From: Eubacterium sp. AF36-5BH
Lineage (GTDB): Bacteria; Bacillota; Clostridia; Lachnospirales; Lachnospiraceae
Direction of reading: 5' to 3'
NCBI RefSeq assembly: GCF_003460505.1
Contig: NZ_QTVG01000008.1
Span: 1-64,000 of the forward strand
DNA length: 64,000 bases
The notes beneath the pieces are model-generated. The model ran no database searches and was not told the DNA's origin. It saw nothing but the letters and a program-made list of their open reading frames with translations. The translations under genes and the position numbers were made by a program. Positions 52,304-61,954 of the stretch are shown here, piece after piece. Every line of letters begins with the position of its first letter. Positions within the stretch are counted from its first letter, which is position 1.

Positions 52304-53206
52304 TCATAATCTAGATAGTTTTGTAAATAAACGTTTATCTTTATATGATATCTTAGTGTTTTTTCTATATTCTGATTTAACCTCCCTATAGAATAATCCA
52401 ATATTTCTTGATGCCTTTTTACAGTAATCCTCATCAGCTATACATATTACATTGTAGTAATACCATAAAATATGATATAAATACCATTTTTCTAATTCTT
52501 CTTTTTCTTCTTTTTCCTTAAAAATAGAGCCACTTGATTTGATTCCATCAATACAACATTTGATGAGTTCATAATAGTAATCCCTCGCTGCATTAGCCAT
52601 TATACTATCATCTCTACATCTGTAATTATATAATCCTTTATGATATACAACGCTCTTGTCTGCCTTCGCAACAAGTTTAGGTAATGTATATAAATCTTCA
52701 TGAATTTTTCCCACAGGAAATTCAATATCATCAAACAATTCTCTCTTAAATAATTTCCCCCAAACTTCAAAACATGACGTATACAGCATATGTAAAAGCA
52801 TCTTATGTGAATTACCAATTATCACCTCTCCACTCTCAAAATGATGTCCAGATTTGACAATCGCTGTAATATCAGCATTATCCTCTTCCATCAACCACAC
52901 TAAAATTTCTAATGTTTTTTCATCAATCCAGTCATCTCCATCTACAAACATAATATATTCACCAGTAGATTTTTTTATTGCACAATTTCTAGCTGCAGAT
53001 AAACCTTGATTTTCTTGATGTATAACAATTACTTGTTCATATTTATTCGAATACTCATCACATATGTTAACGCTTTTATCTGTTGAGCCATCGTCAACAA
53101 GTATTATCTCAATATTTTTATATGTTTGCTTTATCAAAGAATCAATACATTTGGTAACATAACACTCGATGTTGTATACAGGCACAATTATTGACACTTT
53201 CTTCAT
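52304..53206 (-). CDS. GT2 family glycosyltransferase
   Basis: A 300-residue GT-A-fold transferase. 'VSIIVPVYNIECYVTKCIDS' and 'ILVDDGSTD' bind the nucleotide sugar, 'FVDGDDWID' is the DXD metal site, and 'GKIHEDLYTLPKLV' carries the ED acceptor-site motif. The C-terminus ends at 'KDKRLFTKLSRL', a little shorter than common relatives, and it abuts a relic of another gene, so the last residues may be lost. Last gene of the natural-product operon; it would add a sugar to the product or to a surface glycan. Confidence 0.88.
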   Translation of the reverse strand: MKKVSIIVPVYNIECYVTKCIDSLIKQTYKNIEIILVDDGSTDKSVNICDEYSNKYEQVIVIHQENQGLSAARNCAIKKSTGEYIMFVDGDDWIDEKTLEILVWLMEEDNADITAIVKSGHHFESGEVIIGNSHKMLLHMLYTSCFEVWGKLFKRELFDDIEFPVGKIHEDLYTLPKLVAKADKSVVYHKGLYNYRCRDDSIMANAARDYYYELIKCCIDGIKSSGSIFKEKEEKEELEKWYLYHILWYYYNVICIADEDYCKKASRNIGLFYREVKSEYRKNTKISYKDKRLFTKLSRL

Positions 53207-53231
53207 AAATCACCACTTTCTATTGATATAT

Positions 53232-54284
53232 TCATACATTATAATTATCAAAAAAGTCATTTAACGCTCTTAAACTGATTTCTAATTGCTGAAACAAACC
53301 CTTAACTTTCTCAACAATCAATTTGCCATGCTTTTTTTCTTTTTTTACATTATATTTCATAAAAAGAGTTCTTAATATAACAGTTTTGTGTGCCAAATCA
53401 CTGAATTCATTATAAATCCTTTTTATTTCTTCGTTACTAGATATATACTGATTATCAATCATATATTCAATTCTGGCACACATTACATCGTTAAATATAT
53501 ATATCAAATGTATCGTTTTATAATCGAGCCTAGAACCTTCACTTATACAATACTTCAAATATTCCACAATACGCTCTAAACACTCAATTCCATATACTAC
53601 TTCTTCACAAACTGTAAATAAATCAGATTCATCATTAATTGTATTCTCTTTCGAATTCAAAAAGTCAGAAATCATATTACGTGTTCTGTCAAAATCAAAG
53701 GTATATTTTTCATTTCTAGAATACTGCAATAATAGAACATTCACCATATCTACACTATCTCGTTCCCTTATATATCCCATATTTGCATCAAATGCCATCC
53801 TAAAATCTAAATATGGAATTTCCTTAACAGAATAAATATGCTTAAAAAAATCTGCTGCAAGAACAACTTTCTTTTCTTCGTTATACCCCATTACAAATAT
53901 CTCATGTGAACTATGAATTTTCGTTTCACTTTCAAGCCACCAGGAATCTATGTAGTAGGTGTCAACCTCGGTAAAAATATATTTTTTTGCTCTAATGCTA
54001 TCTTTTATAATCTCAATAATGTTATCTGTTTTATATAATTCAATTATTTCGTTTTTCAACATAGGACACTGTTCATAGTACTCTGAGTTCATATCATACT
54101 TAAAATCTCCCATGTAACCTTTTACATATTTGTTTGCATATATCCATAATGAAATGTAATTATTATATAACCAAATCTTATCGTCATTAACAGCTTTAAG
54201 AATACCATTTATGGCAGTATTCAAAGGATACGTCTTATATTTTGGTATTGTAAACGGTAAACTTATTGAATTATTATCACACAT
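53232..54284 (-). CDS. BtrH-like protein lacking the catalytic cysteine
   Basis: 350 residues with the same overall layout as the BtrH-like protein encoded at 58503-59558. 'IHSSHEIFVMGYNEEKKVVL' followed by 'AADFF' matches the His and Asp strand region (H127, D145), and a long helical C-terminal half follows. The N-terminal position that holds 'ELTCFHKPW' in the paralogue reads 'KYKTYPLNTAI', with no cysteine. It may bind acyl-carrier protein or product without catalysis. Ribosome site AAGGGGAATAGCAT. It follows the ABC genes by 15 bases. Assignment by layout and motif, not by strong identity. Confidence 0.55.
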   Translation of the reverse strand: MCDNNSISLPFTIPKYKTYPLNTAINGILKAVNDDKIWLYNNYISLWIYANKYVKGYMGDFKYDMNSEYYEQCPMLKNEIIELYKTDNIIEIIKDSIRAKKYIFTEVDTYYIDSWWLESETKIHSSHEIFVMGYNEEKKVVLAADFFKHIYSVKEIPYLDFRMAFDANMGYIRERDSVDMVNVLLLQYSRNEKYTFDFDRTRNMISDFLNSKENTINDESDLFTVCEEVVYGIECLERIVEYLKYCISEGSRLDYKTIHLIYIFNDVMCARIEYMIDNQYISSNEEIKRIYNEFSDLAHKTVILRTLFMKYNVKKEKKHGKLIVEKVKGLFQQLEISLRALNDFFDNYNV

Positions 54285-54299
54285 ATGCTATTCCCCTTT

Positions 54300-56090
54300 T
54301 TATTTGTAATATTTTGCTTGCGTATTGTACATTTTATAATAAAGTCCTGAAGTGTTATTAATTAACTCTTCATGACTCCCTTCCTCAATAATTGCTCCTC
54401 CACTAAACACTATTATCCTGTCGCAGAATTTACATGAAGACAATCTATGAGAAATATATATCGCAGTTTTTTTATTTACTAATTTGTCAAAATTATTATA
54501 AACTTCATATTCTGATATGGGATCAAGTGCAGCCGTTGGCTCATCCAATATTACTATTGGAGCATTTTTATACAGTGCCCTCGCAATTGCAAGTTTTTGA
54601 GCCTGTCCGCCTGAAGGCTCAACACCATCTTCAACAAACATTTTATATATATACGTATTGTCCTTGTTTTCAAGCTTATTAATCCACTCATCAACTCCGG
54701 CTAATTTGTATATTTCACTTAAATCTTCGTTCCTCTCTTTAAATACTGTAACATTGTCTTTTATATTAAATGCAAATAATCTATAATCCTGAAATACTAC
54801 TGATAGCATATTCATATATTCTGCTGCATTGTATTCTCTGGCTTCTTTCCCATTAATAATTATTTTACCTTCATAGTTATCATATAATCGACACAAAAGC
54901 TTAATAAACGTTGTCTTGCCTTCTCCGTTTTGCCCAACAATTGCAAGATGCTCTCCAGAATTTATTTTTAAGGATATGTTTTTTAAAATATATCTTTCAG
55001 TGTTTGGATATTTAAAACTAACATTATCAAACTCAATATCACATCTGCTAGGAGCATCTGTATTACAATCCACATGAATCAATTCTTCATTTTTTGATTT
55101 TACACTCTCAACAAAATCAATGTAATACTTTAATATTGATGATGTATAATTCATCCCCAAATAGGAATCTACTATTCCACTAATGGCATCTCCAAATTTT
55201 GAAGTGGCCTGGAATAAACTTGAAAACTCACCAATTGAAATCACTTTATTAAATATATTAACTGCTAACAATATATAAATTGAAGTATTACATATGGCAC
55301 GAAATACATTATTAATATTCCAAAAATTAACAAACTTTATATTGTATTTTTTGTTAGTGTTATATAACTTATCTACATATCCATCATATTTCTTTTCAAA
55401 TAATTCAGATGCATCATATAAACGTATATCCTTAGCATATCTGCTTTCAAGTAATTCAGTATTAAAATATGTACTTCCTCTTTCAAGATTTCCCATTTCA
55501 GAAAAGAGATTTTTTCTTACCTTATTAACCTTAGCGGTTGTATATGAATTCACAATAAATGAAATAATAACAGGAATCATCAATAATGGAATTCTAGTAC
55601 AAACTAATGTAACAACACCCAGCGCAACAATAAAATTCGAAGCTATCCCAGCTAAAGAATTAATTAACCCATTTACCTGTCCGGTTTCATTTAATGCCCT
55701 TTCTGCGTTTTTTATAACATCCAAAACCTCGGTATCTTCAGTATATTTAAACTTCATATTGACACAATTCATGCACAAATCTGTTTTGAAAATCCTATCA
55801 AATTTTTCCCCTATTCTGGCAATATTTTCTCCAACATATTTTATCATGGTCGCAATAATAAAATTGCCAATACAAATAAACGCTACCCAAAATACTATCC
55901 AACTTATATTTCTCTTTGAACCATCAACAATTTCATCAATCAAATACTGTGTTCCTATAATTGAAATAAATGGCGAAACTGAATTGACAATTATATTCAT
56001 TAGTAAAAACAGATAATATTTTTTGTCATTTTGCCATGCAAATTTACCAAAGAACTTAAAACAACGAATATTTTCTTTACTATTTTTCAT
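54300..56090 (-). CDS. ABC exporter, permease-ATPase (second subunit)
   Basis: 596 residues from ATG 56090 (GGAGGACAATACG). Six N-terminal membrane helices and a C-terminal nucleotide-binding domain: Walker A 'GQNGEGKTTFIKLL', signature 'PSGGQAQKLAIARAL', Walker B 'APIVILDEPTAALDP', H-loop 'YISHRLSS'. The signature starts with P instead of L, a mild degeneration often seen in one half of heterodimeric exporters. No C39 peptidase domain. It overlaps the first ABC gene by 11 bases; the two very likely form a heterodimer exporting the product. Confidence 0.93.
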   Translation of the reverse strand: MKNSKENIRCFKFFGKFAWQNDKKYYLFLLMNIIVNSVSPFISIIGTQYLIDEIVDGSKRNISWIVFWVAFICIGNFIIATMIKYVGENIARIGEKFDRIFKTDLCMNCVNMKFKYTEDTEVLDVIKNAERALNETGQVNGLINSLAGIASNFIVALGVVTLVCTRIPLLMIPVIISFIVNSYTTAKVNKVRKNLFSEMGNLERGSTYFNTELLESRYAKDIRLYDASELFEKKYDGYVDKLYNTNKKYNIKFVNFWNINNVFRAICNTSIYILLAVNIFNKVISIGEFSSLFQATSKFGDAISGIVDSYLGMNYTSSILKYYIDFVESVKSKNEELIHVDCNTDAPSRCDIEFDNVSFKYPNTERYILKNISLKINSGEHLAIVGQNGEGKTTFIKLLCRLYDNYEGKIIINGKEAREYNAAEYMNMLSVVFQDYRLFAFNIKDNVTVFKERNEDLSEIYKLAGVDEWINKLENKDNTYIYKMFVEDGVEPSGGQAQKLAIARALYKNAPIVILDEPTAALDPISEYEVYNNFDKLVNKKTAIYISHRLSSCKFCDRIIVFSGGAIIEEGSHEELINNTSGLYYKMYNTQAKYYK

Positions 56091-57918
56091 CGTATTGTCC
56101 TCCATCCATTTCATTTTTGTCTTTATAATATTGTGACTGCACTTCATACATATAAGCGTATTTTCCATTATTTGCAATTAATTCATCATGTGTACCTTCT
56201 TCCACAATCTCTCCACCGTCAAACATCGCTATCTTGTCGCAGAATCTTGTACTTCCCAACCTATGAGAAATAAAAATAGCTGTTTTTCCTTGAATCATAT
56301 TATCGAATTCGCGATACATTTTATCTTCTGCAAGTGCATCTAAAGCTGCCGTAGGTTCATCTAAAATAATAACTTCTCCACCTTTGTACATTGCTCTAGC
56401 CATTGCTAGTCTTTGTTTTTCTCCTCCTGACAAATCAATTCCTTCTTTATCAAAAATTTTTAGCAAATTAGAATACAAATCTTTATCGTAACAATCTATT
56501 TTGGATTTTAATCCACTCTGTTCAAGCACCTTTCTTACTTTGTCCATATCTGTATTCTTTTCTTCTTCAAAAGATATGTTTTCATAAATTGGCATTGCAA
56601 AGCACTCTACATTTTGAAATACCGGAGAGAATAATTTGAAATATTCTTCTCGATTATATTCTTTTATATCTACACCATTTAAGAGAATTCTTCCCTGAGT
56701 AGGTTCATACAGTTTCATAATCAGTTTAATTAAAGTTGTTTTTCCCGCACCATTCACACCAACTATGGCAAGTTTTTCTCCGTCACTAATTTTTAAATTA
56801 ATATTTTTCAATGCATAAATATCATGCCCCGGATATTTAAAACTCACATTCTGGAACTCAAAGGAATATTTGCCGTCATGAAAACTATGATTTTTCTCTT
56901 TATCAACAACGTTCTTTTTACTTTCTTCCCAGTTTAAAAAATTTCTGTAATCATTAATCAAAAGACAATTACCTCTGATGTTCGAGAAAATCCAGTTTAC
57001 ATATCCCACTGAATCATGAAAAGTGATTACCAAACCAACATATAGAATGAAATCTGATATCTGATAATTTCCTTGTATAACATTGTATACAAGCCATATG
57101 TACATAAGAGTTTTCTGCATTAATAATACCAATTCCATATCTACGCTGCATATAATCCATCTATTATGATGTTTTTTATTTAATTTGTTAAATATATCGT
57201 TAGTACTATTTAATTCTCTACCAAAAATATCTGACATACTAAATATTCTAATATCCTTAGCAAAATCAAAGTTTTTGGTAACTCCTTCTAAATATGTCAT
57301 CTTACGCCATACCGGAGCCATTTTATCAGTAAACTTTTCTTTATCAAGTCTGGTAAAAAATGCTAATATTTTTGCAATGCCAAAAGAGATTATTATAAAG
57401 AATATCATCACAAAGACATTTTGAATTCCAATCAATGTTGCAGATATTATCATTAAAGCACCTTGTGCAATAAAGTTTCTACTTTCAAATAATACACCAA
57501 AAAAGCCTCTTCCCCTATACAATGCAGTTTTGGCTTTTTGTGCAAAATCTAAAAACTCTGGTGACTCCATATTTTTGAAATCAGTATGAAATATTTTACT
57601 CATTCGAAGTTTTTCAAGATACCCTTCTGTTATACGATACTCATAATCAAATGCATTATTACTTATCGTACTAATAATGTTAAAAATCAATATTACTGTA
57701 CAAACAATAATTATATTGAAAATAATTTTATTCAACTCGAGATTTTGTTCAATAAAAGATAACACCAATTTGGGGGAATATGCCCACATTAACTTTGTAA
57801 CTATGTTTGCCATTGGTTTAATTAATATAACAGCCAACAGTTTTTTATTGCTCTTCTTTGCGATTTGAAGTGCATACATAAAATTATTCAAAAAACCATA
57901 CGTTTTTTCTTTTTCCAT
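56080..57918 (-). CDS. ABC exporter, permease-ATPase (first subunit)
   Basis: 612 residues from ATG 57918 (GAGGAGAACA). Six membrane helices; Walker A 'GVNGAGKTTLIKLI', intact signature 'LSGGEKQRLAMARAM', Walker B 'VIILDEPTAALDA', H-loop 'FISHRLGS'. The canonical half of the pair. No peptidase domain, so any leader must be removed by another enzyme. Confidence 0.93.
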   Translation of the reverse strand: MEKEKTYGFLNNFMYALQIAKKSNKKLLAVILIKPMANIVTKLMWAYSPKLVLSFIEQNLELNKIIFNIIIVCTVILIFNIISTISNNAFDYEYRITEGYLEKLRMSKIFHTDFKNMESPEFLDFAQKAKTALYRGRGFFGVLFESRNFIAQGALMIISATLIGIQNVFVMIFFIIISFGIAKILAFFTRLDKEKFTDKMAPVWRKMTYLEGVTKNFDFAKDIRIFSMSDIFGRELNSTNDIFNKLNKKHHNRWIICSVDMELVLLMQKTLMYIWLVYNVIQGNYQISDFILYVGLVITFHDSVGYVNWIFSNIRGNCLLINDYRNFLNWEESKKNVVDKEKNHSFHDGKYSFEFQNVSFKYPGHDIYALKNINLKISDGEKLAIVGVNGAGKTTLIKLIMKLYEPTQGRILLNGVDIKEYNREEYFKLFSPVFQNVECFAMPIYENISFEEEKNTDMDKVRKVLEQSGLKSKIDCYDKDLYSNLLKIFDKEGIDLSGGEKQRLAMARAMYKGGEVIILDEPTAALDALAEDKMYREFDNMIQGKTAIFISHRLGSTRFCDKIAMFDGGEIVEEGTHDELIANNGKYAYMYEVQSQYYKDKNEMDGGQYDEK

Positions 57919-57966
57919 TGTTCTCCTCACTAGCTATCTTCAGATTTTTTTATAAATAGTTTTCTA

Positions 57967-58212
57967 TCAATTCTTAATTTTTATTATGTTTTCTACGTAA
58001 TTTACAAAATCCCCTACAGTTTTGTAATTTGAAGTAAGCATATTTTCATCATCAAATTCTATTCCAAAATTATCTTCGATTTCTACAATAATTGTGATAA
58101 AATTTAATGACTCTATTTCGATTTCTTTAAAAGTAGTGTCTAATCCAATATTATCCGTCAGTTCCCCTACTTCAATCATTAATTTAACAATCTCTTGCTC
58201 AATATTATTCAT
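57967..58212 (-). CDS. Acyl/peptidyl carrier protein (second)
   Basis: An 81-residue four-helix carrier protein. The phosphopantetheine Ser is in 'EIESLNFIT' (S35; the usual DSL reads ESL). 'EIEDNFGIEFDDEN' is the typical acidic helix II/III. Stand-alone, not part of a megasynthase. It sits between the BtrH-like and ABC genes. No phosphopantetheinyl transferase is in the window, so the housekeeping enzyme would have to activate it. Confidence 0.85.
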   Translation of the reverse strand: MNNIEQEIVKLMIEVGELTDNIGLDTTFKEIEIESLNFITIIVEIEDNFGIEFDDENMLTSNYKTVGDFVNYVENIIKIKN

Positions 58213-58502
58213 AGTTGTCTCCTTTTTTTACTAAAAACACTATTTTCAATTATGTTTTTTCTTCATCTATTAATTCATTATTTTTCTTTACTAGATGTAT
58301 TCTAGTTTTGTCGTTGTATCTTTCTAACTGTTTCAATTAAAGAACAAAAAAACATCCTGACAAACATTTTTTCTTCTTAACCATTTCAATAAACTCTTTA
58401 TAATCGTAATTTTTGAGATTTGATTATAACTCATTATATTTAAAAATATTTTTCCCATTTAACAATGTGTAGATTTCAAAAAATAATTTATTTTTTTATC
58501 CT
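58213..58502 (-). other. Gap inside the natural-product operon
   Basis: About 290 AT-rich bases between the BtrH-like and second carrier-protein genes, much longer than the other gaps in the operon. A minus-strand frame ending 'EMVKKKKCLSGCFFVL' is seen without a ribosome site. It may be a gene relic, or the gap may hold an internal promoter. Nothing firmer can be supported. Confidence 0.3.
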
Positions 58503-59558
58503 TTACTCATCTGGGCTAACGTCTATATACTTAATATTTTCAATAAGTTTAACTACCTTTTCAAACAATTCTTCATCTCGTTTTCTGCATTTACAAAAGT
58601 CTTCTTCAAGCTTTGTTAAACCATCACTTTTCCTTGCAAACTTATATAAAACAGACATTTTCAATTTTTCCCACTTGGCATAATCATCTTTTCTGGATGC
58701 CAAAAGACTTGCGATTTCATCCTTGTCTATATTTGCTTCTTTTAATAATATAAACAGCATATCATAATATACTTCTTTAAAGTTAAGTACTTTTGCATAA
58801 ATTCTTGAGTAATTCGCAATATTTTCATTTTTCCTGTGAATAATATCGGTTTCTGGATATGACAAAATTCCTTTATTTTCTTTTGCCATTAACAATTCTT
58901 CTCTATGAATTTTCAATGCTTCTTCATAATTATATGTATATTTGTTTTCAGTAATATATTCCATATCCCAATAATATGGAAACTCTTCTTTCTTAAGAAT
59001 AGAGTTAAAAATTGCTTCTGCAATTTTATAAACACAATCAAAAGTTAATGCAAAATTCTTATACACCCCATCAATACCACCATCAATCTGCATATTGTCT
59101 AGAACATAAAATACCTCTTTATCAATATCAAATCCTTTAATAATAAGAAAATGAACATGGTTGCGAACTTTATATTCTTCATAATATGGTAATTCTATAA
59201 GATCAACTGGTACAAGTATTCGGTGATCATTTTCTAGATTACTACAAATATTTTTTATAAACTCATTCTGGCTCTTGTACACATTTTTATTTACTTTCAC
59301 ACCAAATCTAGGTTCTAGAATTTCTTTGACAAACTTATAGTAATTATTATTAAAGTTTCCGTTAAAATCATACCATTTAAAATAATAATTATAATCAAAA
59401 TTCTCATAAAAAATCGATGTTAATAAATATAAATTAAAATATTCTTTTTTTATAGAACCATACAAAATTGCCCATGGTTTATGAAAACAGGTTAATTCCC
59501 TTGGACTATAATTATCATCATTAGGTACTATTTTTTTTTGAACAAACTTATTAACCAT
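58503..59558 (-). CDS. BtrH-like Cys-His-Asp acyltransferase
   Basis: 351 residues resembling the N-terminal domain of the butirosin protein BtrH, which transfers an acyl group from a carrier protein to an amine. A plausible triad is C24 in 'ELTCFHKPWAILYG', H134 or H136 in 'VRNHVHFLIIKGFD', and D154 in 'FYVLDNMQIDGG', in the order and spacing of papain-like folds. The C-terminal half is helical. In this operon it would take the aminoacyl group loaded on the carrier protein by the neighbouring ligase and attach it to a peptide or small molecule. Family assignment is by motif pattern and context. Confidence 0.65.
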   Translation of the reverse strand: MVNKFVQKKIVPNDDNYSPRELTCFHKPWAILYGSIKKEYFNLYLLTSIFYENFDYNYYFKWYDFNGNFNNNYYKFVKEILEPRFGVKVNKNVYKSQNEFIKNICSNLENDHRILVPVDLIELPYYEEYKVRNHVHFLIIKGFDIDKEVFYVLDNMQIDGGIDGVYKNFALTFDCVYKIAEAIFNSILKKEEFPYYWDMEYITENKYTYNYEEALKIHREELLMAKENKGILSYPETDIIHRKNENIANYSRIYAKVLNFKEVYYDMLFILLKEANIDKDEIASLLASRKDDYAKWEKLKMSVLYKFARKSDGLTKLEEDFCKCRKRDEELFEKVVKLIENIKYIDVSPDE

Positions 59559-59597
59559 AATTATCTTTGCATTATCTCCTTACTAACAACTGCCATT

Positions 59598-60728
59598 TTA
59601 GTTTTTATATTCTTTTCTTATTAATTCTGGCCAGTTATTTGAATCTTCCCCATACTGGGATAAAAACGAAAGCACAAAACGTTCTAAACCAAATCCTATA
59701 CATCCTGTAACCGTATCTTTGTCTTTTATTTTAATATTAAAAGGATATGTAAACGCTGTTCCATGCAGATTAAATGATGCCACAGACATATACTTATCAA
59801 CATCATACGAAACTTGCAATTCATACTTGCTCTTATCGAGTTGTTGAATTTTTTTAAATTTTTGCATTTTAGGCAATATGAATGAATCCGTTGCAACTAT
59901 TATTTTGGAATCTACATTTACATATTTAATAAATTCTTTTATTTTACCTATCATTTTCTCCATAGAATTATTTATGAAGTCATTGTCCCCAATAAATACT
60001 ATCTCTCTGACATGATAGTCTCTCATTCTTCCAAACTGAGAGAAATTAAATCTTCCCTCATTTCTAAAAACATTTTGCACAAATGTTACGACAGTATCCT
60101 TCTCAAGTATCCTATTCTTATATTCTTCATACACATGAAAACATGCAGATGGAGATAAAGCATACTGTGGATTGTTAATCACACTCTTATAATCATAAAA
60201 GTTAATACTATCAATTTTTCCTAGGCTCTTCAAATTTTCTACTGCTGAGCAGCAGAAAATAGAGTACTGTGGAGATCTTTTCAAATATCCTGTTTTCTTG
60301 TAGCTTGAAACTGGAAGCATTACAGGATAAATCTTCTTAACAAAATCAGTTTTCTCATTACTAAATGCATCTTCAGCTATCTTCTCAAATACGGAATTAA
60401 AATAATTGAATAAAAATAGAGACTGATCACTGAATGAAATCATTCCATCATCAAAATAATGCACTGAAGAAAAGTCATTTTCATACTTAATAACATCAAT
60501 CCTATTTTCAAATTCTTTCTGTTCTAAAGAACTGTTTGGAATATACTTATTAGCTAAGCTTATTATGTCATTAGTTAACTCACTTTCGTTTGTGTCATCT
60601 GAAACATTCAAAATCAACTTACAATTCTCAAATCGGACTCCTTCTATATTTTCAGAAACAAAACCAACTATTTTTTTAAATTCACTCAAAATAACTTTAT
60701 CATCAAGTTCTATCTCTATCTTTTTCAT
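59598..60728 (-). CDS. Amino acid:[carrier protein] ligase (class II aaRS-like)
   Basis: 376 residues homologous to the catalytic core of atypical SerRS but without a tRNA-binding arm, i.e. the amino acid:[carrier protein] ligase family. Motif 2 is 'FRNEGRFNFSQFGRMRDYHV' (221-240) and motif 3 is 'GFGLERFVLSFL' (345-356). The family's active-site zinc ligands fit C196 ('SPSACFHVY'), E242 ('HVREIVFIG') and C343 ('TVTGCIGFG'), with the expected spacing. It should adenylate a small amino acid (Gly or Ala in known members) and load it on the phosphopantetheine of the carrier protein encoded immediately upstream. The N-terminal 90 residues are extra. Confidence 0.85.
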   Translation of the reverse strand: MKKIEIELDDKVILSEFKKIVGFVSENIEGVRFENCKLILNVSDDTNESELTNDIISLANKYIPNSSLEQKEFENRIDVIKYENDFSSVHYFDDGMISFSDQSLFLFNYFNSVFEKIAEDAFSNEKTDFVKKIYPVMLPVSSYKKTGYLKRSPQYSIFCCSAVENLKSLGKIDSINFYDYKSVINNPQYALSPSACFHVYEEYKNRILEKDTVVTFVQNVFRNEGRFNFSQFGRMRDYHVREIVFIGDNDFINNSMEKMIGKIKEFIKYVNVDSKIIVATDSFILPKMQKFKKIQQLDKSKYELQVSYDVDKYMSVASFNLHGTAFTYPFNIKIKDKDTVTGCIGFGLERFVLSFLSQYGEDSNNWPELIRKEYKN

Positions 60729-60761
60729 CTGCTATATCACCATCCATGCATATAAAAATAA

Positions 60762-61010
60762 TTAACTATTTTTTGCTTTTGTTACTACTTCAATCAAGGT
60801 CTTTACATCTTTACAACTTCTAATATCAGCAAGATAATCATCCAAATCAATCTCAAATTTATCCTCTAATTCCAATACAAGCGATACAATACCCAATGAA
60901 TCAATACCAATTTCCCTTGAAATAAGAGTATTCTCATCAACTACTATTCCTGATACTATTTCCGAAATGATAGTTTCTATACATTCAATTACACCTTCTT
61001 TTATATCCAC
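60762..61010 (-). CDS. Acyl/aminoacyl carrier protein (first)
   Basis: 82 residues, GTG start behind GGAGGGAGAATGCT. The phosphopantetheine Ser is in 'EIGIDSLGIVSLV' (S38), with the acidic recognition helix 'LELEDKFEIDLDD'. Its gene directly precedes that of the amino acid:[carrier protein] ligase, so it is the most likely acceptor of the activated amino acid. Confidence 0.92.
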   Translation of the reverse strand: MDIKEGVIECIETIISEIVSGIVVDENTLISREIGIDSLGIVSLVLELEDKFEIDLDDYLADIRSCKDVKTLIEVVTKAKNS

Positions 61011-61024
61011 AGCATTCTCCCTCC

Positions 61025-61954
61025 TTATTCCTCTTTTAGTAGTCTGACAGACACTTCATCTATTCCACCCATTAATATTCCTTTATAATGTTTCTCCATA
61101 AAATAATTAATAAAATCTACTCTATTTTTGTACAGTCCTTCATCATCGAATGACGGAACATATAGTAGTTGACCATCAATATTAACAAATACCTCTGAAC
61201 AATCCAATTCTCTTGCTAAATCTTCATATATCTGCATTGAAACTTTGTAATCATATTCCGTATTCTGATGTATTTCATTATTAACTTTATCTAACTGAAT
61301 AATATATAATTCAATTTCATTATTATCATTAAGTAGCACTAACCCGTCCTTCATATGCATTTGTTCAGGACTAAGCACTTTCTTTTGATCATAACCATTG
61401 TCTTTTTCATCAGTCCCGAATATTTCATCACATAATTTTATGTCATACTGCTTTAATGTGCTTTTTCTTATCTTTATTCCTGTCTTATATGTACCTACTA
61501 CCTTGCACTTCTTTCCATCATAAGCTACTACTGTAGAACCGTTTGATAAAAATGCTGCTTTCTTTGCTAGACAAAGGTGCATTGATGTTGCTGTCTTTCC
61601 GCTTCCACTGCTTCCAAACAATAACAAAACTCTATTATCTACTACAACACTTGAAGCATGTAGAATATACATCCCTTTTTCTTGAAGATCACGTTTAATC
61701 AAAACATTCAAAATAACAATAACTGCATTATAAACATCATCATCTATTTTTTTTACTGAAAGAGTTAATCTGTTATTTGCCTTATCCCAATCGACCTCAG
61801 CTGTGTCTGCAATTTTAATTACAAACTCCTTGCTATAATCTTTGTCTGAATTCTTTTCTAAATTATAATAAGCGGGCACTACCCTTTCTATTTCAAACTC
61901 ACACTCACATATCATTTTTACTCTTGTTGTTTTCCAACTAATAATATTGTTCAC
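61025..61954 (-). CDS. HprK-like P-loop protein 1
   Basis: 309 residues, GTG start (GGAGGTAAAACAA). 'MYILHASSVVVDNRVLLLFG' then the P-loop 'GSSGSGKTATS' (114-124) and 'AAFLSNGSTVVAYD' follow the HPr kinase/phosphorylase and PEPCK-like pattern found in several peptide natural-product loci, without the HPr-specific signature or N-terminal DRTGG domain. It may phosphorylate a peptide or small substrate, or be an ATP-binding scaffold. It overlaps the radical SAM gene by 17 bases. Confidence 0.75.
   Translation of the reverse strand: MNNIISWKTTRVKMICECEFEIERVVPAYYNLEKNSDKDYSKEFVIKIADTAEVDWDKANNRLTLSVKKIDDDVYNAVIVILNVLIKRDLQEKGMYILHASSVVVDNRVLLLFGSSGSGKTATSMHLCLAKKAAFLSNGSTVVAYDGKKCKVVGTYKTGIKIRKSTLKQYDIKLCDEIFGTDEKDNGYDQKKVLSPEQMHMKDGLVLLNDNNEIELYIIQLDKVNNEIHQNTEYDYKVSMQIYEDLARELDCSEVFVNIDGQLLYVPSFDDEGLYKNRVDFINYFMEKHYKGILMGGIDEVSVRLLKEE

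Noticed and set aside
55294..56016. 240-codon plus-strand frame
   Set aside because: It is antisense to the membrane domain of an ABC exporter, lacks a ribosome site, and its composition mirrors the hydrophobic codons of the real gene.
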